Origin: JAAFIP01 sp043772355
GTDB lineage: Bacteria > Pseudomonadota > Gammaproteobacteria > Burkholderiales > Burkholderiaceae_C
Length of the DNA: 36,108 bases
Direction: 5' to 3'
Assembly: GCA_043772355.1 (NCBI GenBank)
Contig: JAYVGI010000232.1
Location: 1 to 36,108, forward strand
This document shows positions 1-8,197 of this stretch, one piece after another; position 1 is the first letter of the stretch, and every line of letters starts with the position of its first letter. The notes under the pieces are model-generated. The model was not told the DNA's origin. It searched no databases and saw only the letters and a list, made by a program, of their open reading frames with translations. Position numbers and translations under genes: made by a program.

Positions 1-1
1 T

Positions 2-253
2 TACTTTGACACGTGGAGCAAGAGCGCCATGCGCAGTTGCTTGGAGCCCGTCAAGGTGGTGGTCAAGATGCTGCGCCGCCACGAGCAGGGTTTGCTCAAT
101 TACAGCCAACACAGAATCAGCAATGCCTGCGCCGAGGGATTCAATAGCGCTATCCAGCTCATCAAGGCCAACGCGCGTGGCTTGAGAAACTTCACCAACT
201 ACCGTGCGCGGATACTGTTTCATTGCGGCAAATTAAACATGAGCACGGAGTGA
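2..253 (+). pseudogene. ISL3-type transposase, C-terminal part (cut by window start)
   Basis: The frame is open from base 2 and ends in TGA at 251-253. The 83 visible residues end in a pattern (CAEGFNSAIQ, IKANARGLRNF, NYRARILFHCGKL) typical of the extreme C-terminus of ISL3-family DDE transposases, which cut and paste insertion-sequence DNA. The catalytic D-D-E part, if present, lies outside the window, so I cannot tell whether this is a whole gene or a remnant. I see no convincing terminal inverted repeat in the 170 bases after the stop. The AT-richer sequence that follows fits a horizontally acquired patch. Family assignment is fairly sure; intactness is unknown. Confidence 0.75.
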
Positions 254-389
254 AGGCAAAAAATCACAGTGAAATCGACGAAGAACCTATTTTTGGGGTG
301 CGCCACTCGGCCAAGATGCGTAAAAGACAAATATCCGGCCGCATTTGGCAACCAAGTTTTATATGTAGTTTTTTGGATCGTCATAAAAG

Positions 390-413
390 AATAGGGGGCC
401 TAGGCCCCCTATT
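390..413 (-). terminator. Perfect palindrome downstream of the small membrane-protein gene
   Basis: A 24-base perfect palindrome (AATAGGGGGC and its mirror) lies 17 bases past the stop of the minus-strand gene at 430-717. Read on the minus strand, it is followed by CTTTTATG, a short T-rich tract. This fits a rho-independent terminator for that gene and could act in both directions. Confidence 0.6.
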
Positions 414-429
414 AAAGATTTCAAAAATA

Positions 430-717
430 TCAGCGGTGAAGATATACACTTTTAAGGGCCTCGTTCGATAACGCGGACTGCTTTACATAAACCTTCTTTT
501 TGCCATCAAATGCTAGACCTCTCTTCTCCTCATAGTCTGGACGTGTCGAGGAGTTTCGTAAACTACCGCTGAGTACATTTACAAAGCTGCCTTGTTTTTC
601 TTTTAAGCGGGCTGCCTCATGTGGATTAGCCTGATAAATGGTGTTCCAAACAAAAAATATGCACACCAACAAAAAAGTTGCAAGTAATGCAACAGTCAAT
701 GCGAAAAACATGTTCAT
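430..717 (-). CDS. Small single-pass membrane protein, unknown function
   Basis: I do not recognise this 95-residue protein. I chose the ATG at 717 because GGAG lies 6 bases upstream and because it places a strong hydrophobic segment (about residues 3-24, FFALTVALLATFLLVCIFFV) directly at the N-terminus. The frame stays open to 792, but that extension has no supported start. The rest is a polar, Lys/Arg-rich tail, so the likely topology is an N-terminal anchor with a cytoplasmic tail. The gene stands alone between an IS fragment and dbpA and is followed by a terminator-like palindrome. Base composition is more AT-rich than the genes to its right, which hints at transfer. Confidence 0.5.
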   Translation of the reverse strand: MNMFFALTVALLATFLLVCIFFVWNTIYQANPHEAARLKEKQGSFVNVLSGSLRNSSTRPDYEEKRGLAFDGKKKVYVKQSALSNEALKSVYLHR

Positions 718-1054
718 CAATAACTCCGAATATATTAATTCCCACGCCATCCGTTCGATTGCGGAGCTGGGACAAAGCCTTGCATTATACAAGAAAGTGT
801 ACCCTAGCCATCCGCACTAACCCCTAATCTTGCATGCATGGTAAAAATTATGCCGCTATCAAAATAATATCTGAAAAACGTTTCTTGTCAATGACTATCA
901 CCGAAAGTTTCAATGGAACAACAATTATTTGGCATGGATATATACACAGCAAAAAGTTACCTGCAAAGGATCGTCGAGAAGACGATGGCATATTTTTACT
1001 GCCGTATAAGTACACTTCATACGCAATAATTCACACATGGGGATAGCTGTTTTT
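718..1054. other. AT-rich stretch without a supportable gene
   Basis: This 337-base gap lies between the small membrane-protein gene and the dbpA stop. It is clearly AT-richer than the flanking genes. The short open frames here (for example 834-1046) lack ribosome sites and protein-like composition. It probably holds the promoter of the 430-717 gene and otherwise looks like decayed acquired DNA. Confidence 0.4.
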
Positions 1055-2515
<1,461 letters not shown>

Positions 2516-2597
2516 GCACCCATTATCCGTTGGGGGTGCGTAGCGCGCCAGGTAATGCCGGTATGGCGCGCTGCGGCAACCTGTTAACGCCTACTTT

Positions 2598-3647
2598 ATG
2601 AAAATCCGCATCCCCGCTACGATAGAGGCCCACCAGAGAGAGGCCTTTATGCTGCACCAGCTAGAAACACTGGAAACCAACGAGGCGGCGCTGATCGCCG
2701 AGATGACGGACATTTTGCGCCGCAAAATGGAACGCGACTACGCCAAGGGCGCGACCCTGCGCGACGCACACCCCAAGGCGCTGGGCGTGCTGCGCGGCAC
2801 CTTGAGCGTGGAGCCCAATCTGCCGCCTGAGCTCAAAGTGGGCGTGTTTAAAAAAGCCGTCAGCCATGCCTGCTGGGTGCGCGTGTCCAACGCCAGCGGC
2901 ACGCCGCAGTCAGACGCCGTGCCCGACTTTCGCGGTATTGCCATCAAGCTGATGGCCCCCGTCATAGGCGGCAAAGTGATGGCCGCCAGCACCGAAGCGC
3001 CTTTGGGCCAGGACTTTGTGCTGATGAACTACCCCACCATGCCGCTGGGCACTATCAAGCTGTTTCGCGACGCGGTGTATTTTTCTATCGAGCGCTCACC
3101 GTTGCTGCTGGTGCTCAAGTTGGTGCTCACTGGCCATGGCGCGGTACTCAAGGCGCTCAAACAAGGCCGCACCACCCCCCGCTCGCCGCTAGACCTGCGC
3201 TACTGGAGCACCACGCCCTACGCGTGGGGCGAACACGCCACGGTGAAATATTCATTAATCCCCAAGTCTCCCCACCGCAGCCCGCCGCCCAACGAGATGG
3301 GCGAGCACTACCTGAGCCAGGCGATGCAAACGCACCTGACTTACCACCCCGCCGTGTTTGACTTTTGTGTGCAGTTGCGCAAGGGCGATATGCCGATAGA
3401 GAACGCCAGCAAAGAATGGAGCGAGGCCGAGTCACCGTTTGTGAAGGTAGCCAGCTTGCGGTTTGACAAACAGCAATTTGCGGGCATCAAAGAGCGTGGC
3501 GATTTGGCCGAAGAGTTGTCCTTCTCACCCGGCAACGCCCTGCCCGAGCATGCGCCGCTGGGCGCGATTAACCGGGCGCGGGTGGCCATTTATGCGGCGC
3601 TGTCCCAGTTTCGCCATGCGCGGGACAAGCGCAAAAATATAGGGTGA
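2598..3647 (+). CDS. Catalase-family haem protein (short catalase-like)
   Basis: This is a 349-residue member of the catalase superfamily. Visible correspondences are a His in RDAHPKALG (the usual distal His region), the RVSNASG and DFRGIAIKL core, DFVLMNYPT (the position of FFIRD-type sequence) and the C-terminal FSPGN followed by NRARVAIYAA. The length fits short catalase-like proteins, not full KatA/KatE enzymes (about 480 or more residues), and the canonical proximal haem Tyr motif is not obvious. Family knowledge suggests peroxide- or lipid-peroxide-linked haem chemistry; the exact activity cannot be read from sequence. There is no signal peptide. The gene diverges from dbpA and ends about 130 bases before the glycerophosphodiesterase gene. 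Confidence 0.75.
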   Translation: MKIRIPATIEAHQREAFMLHQLETLETNEAALIAEMTDILRRKMERDYAKGATLRDAHPKALGVLRGTLSVEPNLPPELKVGVFKKAVSHACWVRVSNASGTPQSDAVPDFRGIAIKLMAPVIGGKVMAASTEAPLGQDFVLMNYPTMPLGTIKLFRDAVYFSIERSPLLLVLKLVLTGHGAVLKALKQGRTTPRSPLDLRYWSTTPYAWGEHATVKYSLIPKSPHRSPPPNEMGEHYLSQAMQTHLTYHPAVFDFCVQLRKGDMPIENASKEWSEAESPFVKVASLRFDKQQFAGIKERGDLAEELSFSPGNALPEHAPLGAINRARVAIYAALSQFRHARDKRKNIG

Positions 3648-3698
3648 ACGGCTCCTATCCTTGGGGCGCACAGGCGTTAACCCGGTAGCCCATCCACG

Positions 3699-3731
3699 CT
3701 GTCATGTATCCGCTTGACACACGATTGTCAT
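3699..3731 (+). promoter_or_regulatory. Candidate promoter region of the glycerophosphodiesterase gene
   Basis: TTGACA at 3714-3719 is a perfect -35 hexamer. The best following -10-like hexamer (TATGCT, 3742-3747) is 22 bases away, which is too far, so the pairing is uncertain. The heptamers CTGTCAT (3699-3705) and TTGTCAT (3725-3731) flank it. They resemble PHO-box halves, but their 26-base phase does not fit the usual 11 or 22, so I do not claim Pho control. Confidence 0.3.
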
Positions 3732-3775
3732 GTGATGAAACTATGCTTGCGATGTTTTAACTTTGGTACATACCT

Positions 3776-5014
3776 ATGAAACTTTCTCCAGACAACTCCT
3801 CCCTTACACGCCGTTTGGCCTTGGTACTTAGCTGCGTGGGCGCAGCAGCGCTGGTGTCGTGTGGCGGCAGTGACCCTGCGCCAGTTGCCACACCCACGGG
3901 CCCGCTGCCGTTTGCCACCCTCGATGGTGCGCAGCCCATGGTCACGGGCCATCGGGGCGTGGCGGGGTATTTGCCAGAGCACACTATGGAAGGCTACAAA
4001 CTGGCGATTCAAATGGGGGCTGATTTTATTGAACCCGATTTGGTGGCTACCAAAGATGGCGAGCTGATAGCTCGGCATGAACCCAACATTACCTCCACCA
4101 CCGACGTGGAAACCCGCCCCGAGTTTGCCGCCCTCAAAACTACCCGCATGGTAGACGGCGTGGCCGAGACCGGCTGGTTTGCCACCGATTTCACTTTGGC
4201 CCAAATCAAGACACTGTATGCCAAACAAGCCACGGGCAGCCGCGACCAGTCATTCAATGGCAAATACCGCATCCCTACCTTTCGTGAAGTGCTGAACCTG
4301 GCCAAGACCGAAGGGGCCCGCCTGGGCCGCGTGGTAGGCGTGTACCCCGAGACCAAGCACCCTACCTACCATGTGGATGCCAACCTCAAGCTGGAGGACC
4401 GCTTGCTGGCCATTCTTGCCGAGTATGGGTACACGCAAAAAACCTCGCCCGTCATCATCCAGTCGTTTGAGGTGTCCAACCTGAAGTACCTGCGCACCAA
4501 AACCAGTGTGCGCATCTTCCAGCTGGTGGACGGCGACGACTACGACTTTAAAACCGGTGCCGTCACCTTTGCCGCACCGTTTGACCGCCCCTACGACTGG
4601 ACGCGCGCGGGCAAAACCGAGCTGTTTGGCTCGATGGTCACGCCCGCCGGTTTGGCTGAAATTAAAACCTATGCCGATGGCGTAGCACCCTGGAAGCCCT
4701 ACATCGTGCCCGTCAAAGGCGTGTTCAATGCAGCAGGTCAAATGCAAGATGTCAACGGCGACGGCGTGGTGAACTACGCGGATGCCAGCGCCCAACCCGC
4801 CACCAGCCTGATCGCCGATGCCCACAAGATTGGCTTGCAAGTGCACACCTGGACCATGCGCGACGAAAATGGGCGCCAAGCGGCCAACTACGCGGGCGAC
4901 CCGAAGAAAGAGTACCTGCAGTTTTACCGCGCAGGTATTGACGGCCTGTTCTCTGACTTTACAGACACCGCCGTGGCCGCGCGCGCTGCGTACCTGAAAG
5001 AGCTGGGCCGCTAA
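3776..5014 (+). CDS. glpQ: Glycerophosphodiester phosphodiesterase, lipoprotein (GlpQ type)
   Basis: This 412-residue enzyme hydrolyses glycerophosphodiesters to glycerol 3-phosphate and an alcohol. The N-terminus is a lipoprotein signal with lipobox LVSC (Cys29), followed by a Gly/Ser/Pro linker. The GDPD core shows GHRGVAGYLPEHT (His59, about 58-70), FIEPDLVATKDGELI and RHEP (His101), which contain the metal-binding Glu/Asp and catalytic His residues of the periplasmic GlpQ class. Length exceeds the E. coli enzyme (about 358) because of the linker and an Asp/Asn-rich insert near residue 325 (DVNGDGVVNYAD), which resembles a calcium-binding dockerin-like loop. The gene lies alone, tail to tail with ltaE. 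The product would feed the glycerol 3-phosphate route encoded at 20-30 kb. Confidence 0.9.
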   Translation: MKLSPDNSSLTRRLALVLSCVGAAALVSCGGSDPAPVATPTGPLPFATLDGAQPMVTGHRGVAGYLPEHTMEGYKLAIQMGADFIEPDLVATKDGELIARHEPNITSTTDVETRPEFAALKTTRMVDGVAETGWFATDFTLAQIKTLYAKQATGSRDQSFNGKYRIPTFREVLNLAKTEGARLGRVVGVYPETKHPTYHVDANLKLEDRLLAILAEYGYTQKTSPVIIQSFEVSNLKYLRTKTSVRIFQLVDGDDYDFKTGAVTFAAPFDRPYDWTRAGKTELFGSMVTPAGLAEIKTYADGVAPWKPYIVPVKGVFNAAGQMQDVNGDGVVNYADASAQPATSLIADAHKIGLQVHTWTMRDENGRQAANYAGDPKKEYLQFYRAGIDGLFSDFTDTAVAARAAYLKELGR

Positions 5015-5023
5015 GCAAGCGGC

Positions 5024-6133
5024 TTAAGCAGTGGCAAAGTAGCGGTGGATCACGTCCACCGCGTGCTCCACGGCGGCAGCATCCACATCCAGGTGCGTGA
5101 CAAAGCGCAGGCGGTACAGGCCGGTGGCCAAGATGCCGTGCTGCTTGAGGTGCTCTAAAAGGCCAGGGGCTTTGGCCTTGGCGGGGCCGTTCAAATCGAC
5201 AAACACGATGTTGCTGTGTACCGGGTCTACCGTCGCGCCGTCGATTTTTTCAAACGCTGCGCCAAGGCGCTTGGCCAAAGCATGGTCGTCTGCCAGGCGC
5301 GCTACATGGTGGTCTAGCGCATACAGCGCCGCTGCCGCCAAAAAGCCCGCTTGGCGCATGCCACCGCCCGTCATTTTGCGGATACGGTGTGCGCGTGCGA
5401 TGAACTCTTTGCTGCCGCACAGCGCCGAGCCCACGGGCGCGCCCAGGCCTTTGCTGAAACAGACGCTGACGGAGTCGAAGCATTGGGCGATGCGTTTTGC
5501 TTCTGCCAGTGCCAAGTCCGTTCGGGCGGAGCCTGTCGGAATGGCCTTCACGAACCCTTCAGCAAGCTCAGCGTGAACGGGGTGAAGTAAAGCCGCCTGC
5601 GCCACTGCCGCGTTGAACAGCCGTGCGCCATCCAAATGCGTCGCCAACCCCTTGCTCTTGGCCAGTTGGGTCGCAGCCTGCACATACTCAAAGGGCAGCA
5701 GCTTGCCGCCAATGGTGTTCTCCAGCGCCAGCAGGCGCGACTTGGCAAAGTGCGCGTCATCAGGCTTGATAGCCGCCTCAATGTCAGTCAAGGGCAGCGA
5801 ACCATCTGCCGCATGCGCCAGCGGCTGGGGCTGCACACTGCCCAGCACGGCAGCGCCACCACCCTCCCAGCGGTAGGTATGCGCCATCTGGCCCACGATG
5901 TACTCGTCGCCCCGCTGGCAGTGCGCCAAGATGCCGCACAGGTTGCTCTGCGTGCCCGTAGGCACAAACAGCGCCGCCTCAAAGCCCAGCATGGCGGCGA
6001 TTTTTTCTTGCAAGGCGTTGACCGTCGGGTCGTCGCCAAACACATCGTCCCCCAGCTTGGCCTCCATCATGGCGGCGCGCATGGCGGGCGTGGGCTGGGT
6101 AACGGTGTCGCTGCGCAGGTCGATAATTTGCAT
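5024..6133 (-). CDS. ltaE: Low-specificity L-threonine aldolase, with an in-frame repeat insertion
   Basis: This 369-residue PLP enzyme cleaves L-threonine or allo-threonine to glycine and acetaldehyde. It begins with the family hallmark IDLRSDTVTQPTPAMR. It has GDDVFGDDP (29-36), TGTQSNL (59-65), the HLDGARLFNAAV strand (167-177) and the PLP lysine in CFSKGLGAPVGS (Lys228). Between DGARLFNAAVAQAA and AQCFDSVSVC, ordinary family members have a short helix. Here about 24 extra residues (roughly 183-206) are encoded exactly by a REP-like palindrome at 5518-5580, so the protein is longer than usual while the frame stays intact. I chose the start for the conserved N-terminus. The gene sits 16 bases downstream of the lysE-like gene on the same strand. 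Confidence 0.92.
   Translation of the reverse strand: MQIIDLRSDTVTQPTPAMRAAMMEAKLGDDVFGDDPTVNALQEKIAAMLGFEAALFVPTGTQSNLCGILAHCQRGDEYIVGQMAHTYRWEGGGAAVLGSVQPQPLAHAADGSLPLTDIEAAIKPDDAHFAKSRLLALENTIGGKLLPFEYVQAATQLAKSKGLATHLDGARLFNAAVAQAALLHPVHAELAEGFVKAIPTGSARTDLALAEAKRIAQCFDSVSVCFSKGLGAPVGSALCGSKEFIARAHRIRKMTGGGMRQAGFLAAAALYALDHHVARLADDHALAKRLGAAFEKIDGATVDPVHSNIVFVDLNGPAKAKAPGLLEHLKQHGILATGLYRLRFVTHLDVDAAAVEHAVDVIHRYFATA
5518..5580. repeat. REP-like palindrome inside ltaE
   Basis: The left arm CCGTTCGGGCGGAGCCTGTC and the right arm (reverse complement CCGTTCACGCTGAGCTTGCT) form an imperfect inverted repeat of about 25-29 bases per arm. The spacing is about 10 bases. The sequence is recognisably related to the TTCGACAGGCTCAGCCCGAAC palindromes common between genes in many proteobacteria. 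Here it lies entirely inside the ltaE reading frame. Confidence 0.7.
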
Positions 6134-6149
6134 GGGGTGCTTTCTGGCT

Positions 6150-6815
6150 TTAACTTGAGGTTTCGCTAAGGGCTAGCTTAATACCAAATCCGATGAACAG
6201 CGCCCCAGCTGCCCGCTCTAGCCAATGCATGCCGCGCTGCAAAGTGGCTGTGCGCTGGCTGACCCATGCGGCCAAGGCGACGTAGCCCAGGCCGATGGGG
6301 ATGGAGCTGAGGATAAACAGCACACCCAAAAACAAAAACGCAAGCGTGGGATGGGCGGAGGTAGGGCTGATGAACTGCGGCAGGAAGGCTAGAAAGAACA
6401 AGGCTACTTTGGGGTTGAGCACATTGGTAAAAAACCCCTGTTTAAAGATCTTTTTATAGTTCTTTTGGTCAGTAGCCATAAATAATATTGCGGAAGCAGC
6501 TACGCTATCCATAGCAGATGAATTGGCTTTGGAACTGAGCATTTGCCAGCCCACATACACCAAGTACGCTGCGCCCACCCACTTGAGCGCGGTAAACGCG
6601 GTGCTTGATGCGGTGATCAATGCGCTCAAGCCCACTGTGGCGGCAGCCACATGCACAAAGCAACCGGCGGTAATACCCGCTGCGGCTATGGCACCGCCGC
6701 GCCAACCACTCTTGAGCGAGTGCGTGACCATGTAAAACACGTCAGGGCCGGGGGTGAGGTTGAGCGCCCAACCGGCGAGGATGAAGAGCCAGATGTTTTG
6801 AATACCTAAATCCAT
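6150..6815 (-). CDS. LysE/RhtB-family amino-acid exporter
   Basis: This is a 221-residue inner-membrane protein with the LysE family signature NLTPGPDVFYMV (19-30), a GxxxAAGITAG segment and NVLNPKVALFFLAFLPQF in the second half. About six hydrophobic helices are visible. The family exports amino acids such as lysine, homoserine or threonine. The neighbouring threonine aldolase makes a threonine-related substrate plausible, but that is inference. I chose the ATG at 6815; the longer frame to 6872 only reads into an inverted repeat. Residues about 97-123 (SAMDSVAASAILFMATDQKN region) have no counterpart in typical LysE proteins and are encoded by an R1 repeat copy at 6471-6517. Confidence 0.87.
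   Translation of the reverse strand: MDLGIQNIWLFILAGWALNLTPGPDVFYMVTHSLKSGWRGGAIAAAGITAGCFVHVAAATVGLSALITASSTAFTALKWVGAAYLVYVGWQMLSSKANSSAMDSVAASAILFMATDQKNYKKIFKQGFFTNVLNPKVALFFLAFLPQFISPTSAHPTLAFLFLGVLFILSSIPIGLGYVALAAWVSQRTATLQRGMHWLERAAGALFIGFGIKLALSETSS
6471..6517 (+). repeat. R1 repeat, copy inside the lysE-like gene
   Basis: The sequence TAGCCATAAATAATATTGCG followed by GAAGCAGCTACG and ATAGC matches the R1 family found at ten other places in the window. It lies antisense to the gene and is read through in frame. Confidence 0.8.
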
Positions 6816-6842
6816 GGTTTGTATCGCTCGTAGGAAGGGGAG

Positions 6843-7040
6843 GGAGCAGACTTCCGGACGCAGAGGACGCAAAAATTACGCAAAGGACGCAAAAGGAATA
6901 CCAAGATGAAATGTGAAATTCACCTAAATCAATCGATTTCAAATCGCACAATGACGGCTTAGATTTTTTTGGTTTTATTTTTATCTTCTTTTGCGTCCTT
7001 TGCGTAATTTTTGCGCCCTCTGCGTCCGGAAGTCCGCTCC
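6843..7040. mobile_element. Gene-less inverted-repeat element (MITE-like) beside trpG
   Basis: Two 53-base arms (6843-6895 and 6988-7040) are inverted copies with only two mismatches. They begin GGAGC(A/G)GACTTCCGGACG and continue with the GACGCAAAA/TTACGCAAAGG pattern. The 92-base centre is AT-rich and has no gene. The arms belong to the same family as those flanking the GxxExxY gene 0.7 kb away. The left arm is followed by GAATACCAAGATG, very close to the sequence at the 5' end of that gene. This suggests a deletion derivative of the same cassette. Confidence 0.75.
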
Positions 7041-7050
7041 CGACCCCCTC

Positions 7051-7638
7051 TCAATTTAGAAAGTTTTTCAACATAGCGTGACCATGCTCGGTCAAGATGC
7101 TCTCAGGGTGAAACTGCACGCCCTCTACACGCACCGCGTGCGCAAAGCCCGTATGTCGCACACCCATGATTTCGCCGTCGTCGGTCTTGGCCGTCACCGC
7201 CAGTTCTTTAGGGCAGGTGCCAGGCTCAATTGCCAATGAATGGTAGCGATTGACTGTGAACTGCGCAGGCAGGTCTTTGAACACGCCCTCTTGCGTGGTG
7301 GTGATCACGCTGGTCTTGCCATGCATCAGCTCTTGCGCGCGGATGATCTTGCCGCCAAAGGCTGCGCCGATAGCCTGGTGACCCAGGCATACGCCAAGGA
7401 TGGGCAGCTTGCCAGCGAAGTGCTTGATCGCTGCGACGCTGATACCTGCTTCGTTAGGTGAGCAGGGCCCGGGGGAGATGCACAGCCTTTCAAACTTACC
7501 TACTTTGAATTGCTGGTCTAGTTCTTCCACGGTGACTTCGTCGTTGCGTAGCGTAGTGACATCCGCACCCAGCTCGCCGAAGTACTGGACGATGTTGAAG
7601 GTGAAGCTGTCGTAGTTGTCGATCATGAGTAGTTTCAT
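7051..7638 (-). CDS. trpG: Anthranilate synthase component II (glutamine amidotransferase)
   Basis: This 195-residue class I glutamine amidotransferase supplies ammonia to TrpE for anthranilate formation. It starts MKLLMIDNYDSFTFN and contains the oxyanion strand CISPGPCSPNEAG, the nucleophile Cys84 in GVCLGHQ and the His177/Glu179 pair in VQFHPES. The ATG at 7638 has AAGGAG 6 bases upstream; the frame runs on to 7716 only through an inverted-repeat arm. It is the same strand as trpE but separated by the GxxExxY cassette, an unusual interruption of trpEG. Such proteins often also serve para-aminobenzoate synthesis (PabA), which cannot be excluded. trpD and trpC do not follow within the window; lysE and ltaE do. 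Confidence 0.93.
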   Translation of the reverse strand: MKLLMIDNYDSFTFNIVQYFGELGADVTTLRNDEVTVEELDQQFKVGKFERLCISPGPCSPNEAGISVAAIKHFAGKLPILGVCLGHQAIGAAFGGKIIRAQELMHGKTSVITTTQEGVFKDLPAQFTVNRYHSLAIEPGTCPKELAVTAKTDDGEIMGVRHTGFAHAVRVEGVQFHPESILTEHGHAMLKNFLN

Positions 7639-7670
7639 GGCTGGCTCCTTGATTTGACTGAGGACGGGGG

Positions 7671-8171
7671 CGGACTTCCGGACGCAGAGGACGCAAAAGT
7701 TACGCAAAGGACGCAAAAGGAATACAAAAAATGGTTCATAGCTTGTTGACCATTCTGTGGATGCCTTTGACTACGGGGAAGGCGTGGAAGTTGATGAGCA
7801 AGCCTAGTTTGTGGCCTGATAAACGTAAATAGGTGAGTAGTTGTGCGCGGTGTACATCGGCTAGTCCATCAATCGCTTTAAGCTCTACGATGACAGAGTG
7901 TTCAACAACAAAATCGGCTCTGTACACCGACCCTAAGTCGTAGCCTTTGTAGGACGCCGTAATTGGTACTTCTCGTTCAAAATAAAGCTCGCGCTCCTTG
8001 AGTTCAATCGCCAAAGCAGCCGAATACGCACTCTCAAGCAAGCCCACGCCCAGCACGCGCTGCACCTCTACTGCAGCACCAATAATGTCGTGCGAAAAGT
8101 CGTCTTCCACATTTTGGTATTCCTTTTGCGTCCTCTGCGTAACTTTTGCGTCCTCTGCGTCCGGATGTCCG
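7671..8171. mobile_element. TIR-bounded GxxExxY cassette between trpE and trpG
   Basis: 55-base terminal inverted repeats lie at 7671-7725 and 8117-8171. They match at 53 of 55 positions (start CGGAC(T/A)TCCGGACGCAGAGG). They bracket a single nuclease-fold gene, making a cassette of about 500 bases. There is no transposase and I see no clear target-site duplication. Compactness, near-identity of the arms, and the gene-less sibling at 6843-7040 argue for mobility. The mechanism is unknown. Confidence 0.7.
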
Positions 8172-8197
8172 GTATTTGTATTGGTATTCATATTCAT
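7736..8197 (-). CDS. GxxExxY protein (PD-(D/E)XK nuclease fold), starting inside its own repeat
   Basis: From the ATG at 8197 the protein has 153 residues. The core matches the GxxExxY family: HDIIGAAVEVQRVLGVGLLESAY contains the name motif, and RADFVVEHSVIVELKAID supplies the D...ExK residues of a PD-(D/E)XK fold. The molecular role of the family is not established to my knowledge. The ATG at 8197 overlaps the trpE stop as ATGA and has GGAGG upstream, so translational coupling is likely; the first 30 or so residues are then a translation of the inverted repeat. A GTG at 8110, preceded by AAGGA and giving 124 residues (the usual family size), is the other possible start and may be the native one. 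Confidence 0.8.
   Translation of the reverse strand: MNMNTNTNTGHPDAEDAKVTQRTQKEYQNVEDDFSHDIIGAAVEVQRVLGVGLLESAYSAALAIELKERELYFEREVPITASYKGYDLGSVYRADFVVEHSVIVELKAIDGLADVHRAQLLTYLRLSGHKLGLLINFHAFPVVKGIHRMVNKL

Noticed and set aside
834..1046. 70-codon plus-strand frame in the AT-rich left region
   Set aside because: No ribosome site, no recognisable motif, and composition like the surrounding decayed DNA.
3699..3731. PHO box upstream of the glycerophosphodiesterase gene
   Set aside because: Two TGTCAT heptamers are present, but their 26-base phase does not match the 11/22-base spacing expected for PhoB sites.
5000..5030. Search for tRNA or rRNA genes in the gaps
   Set aside because: No cloverleaf with a CCA end, T-loop or rRNA signature was recognised anywhere in the intergenic stretches.
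7639..7716. Longer trpG start
   Set aside because: The extension is a translation of the inverted-repeat arm, and the ATG at 7638 has a strong ribosome site and the conserved N-terminus.
6843..8171. CRISPR-like array because of repeated GACGCAAA blocks
   Set aside because: Copies are inverted pairs with no regular spacers and no cas genes, so they are terminal inverted repeats.
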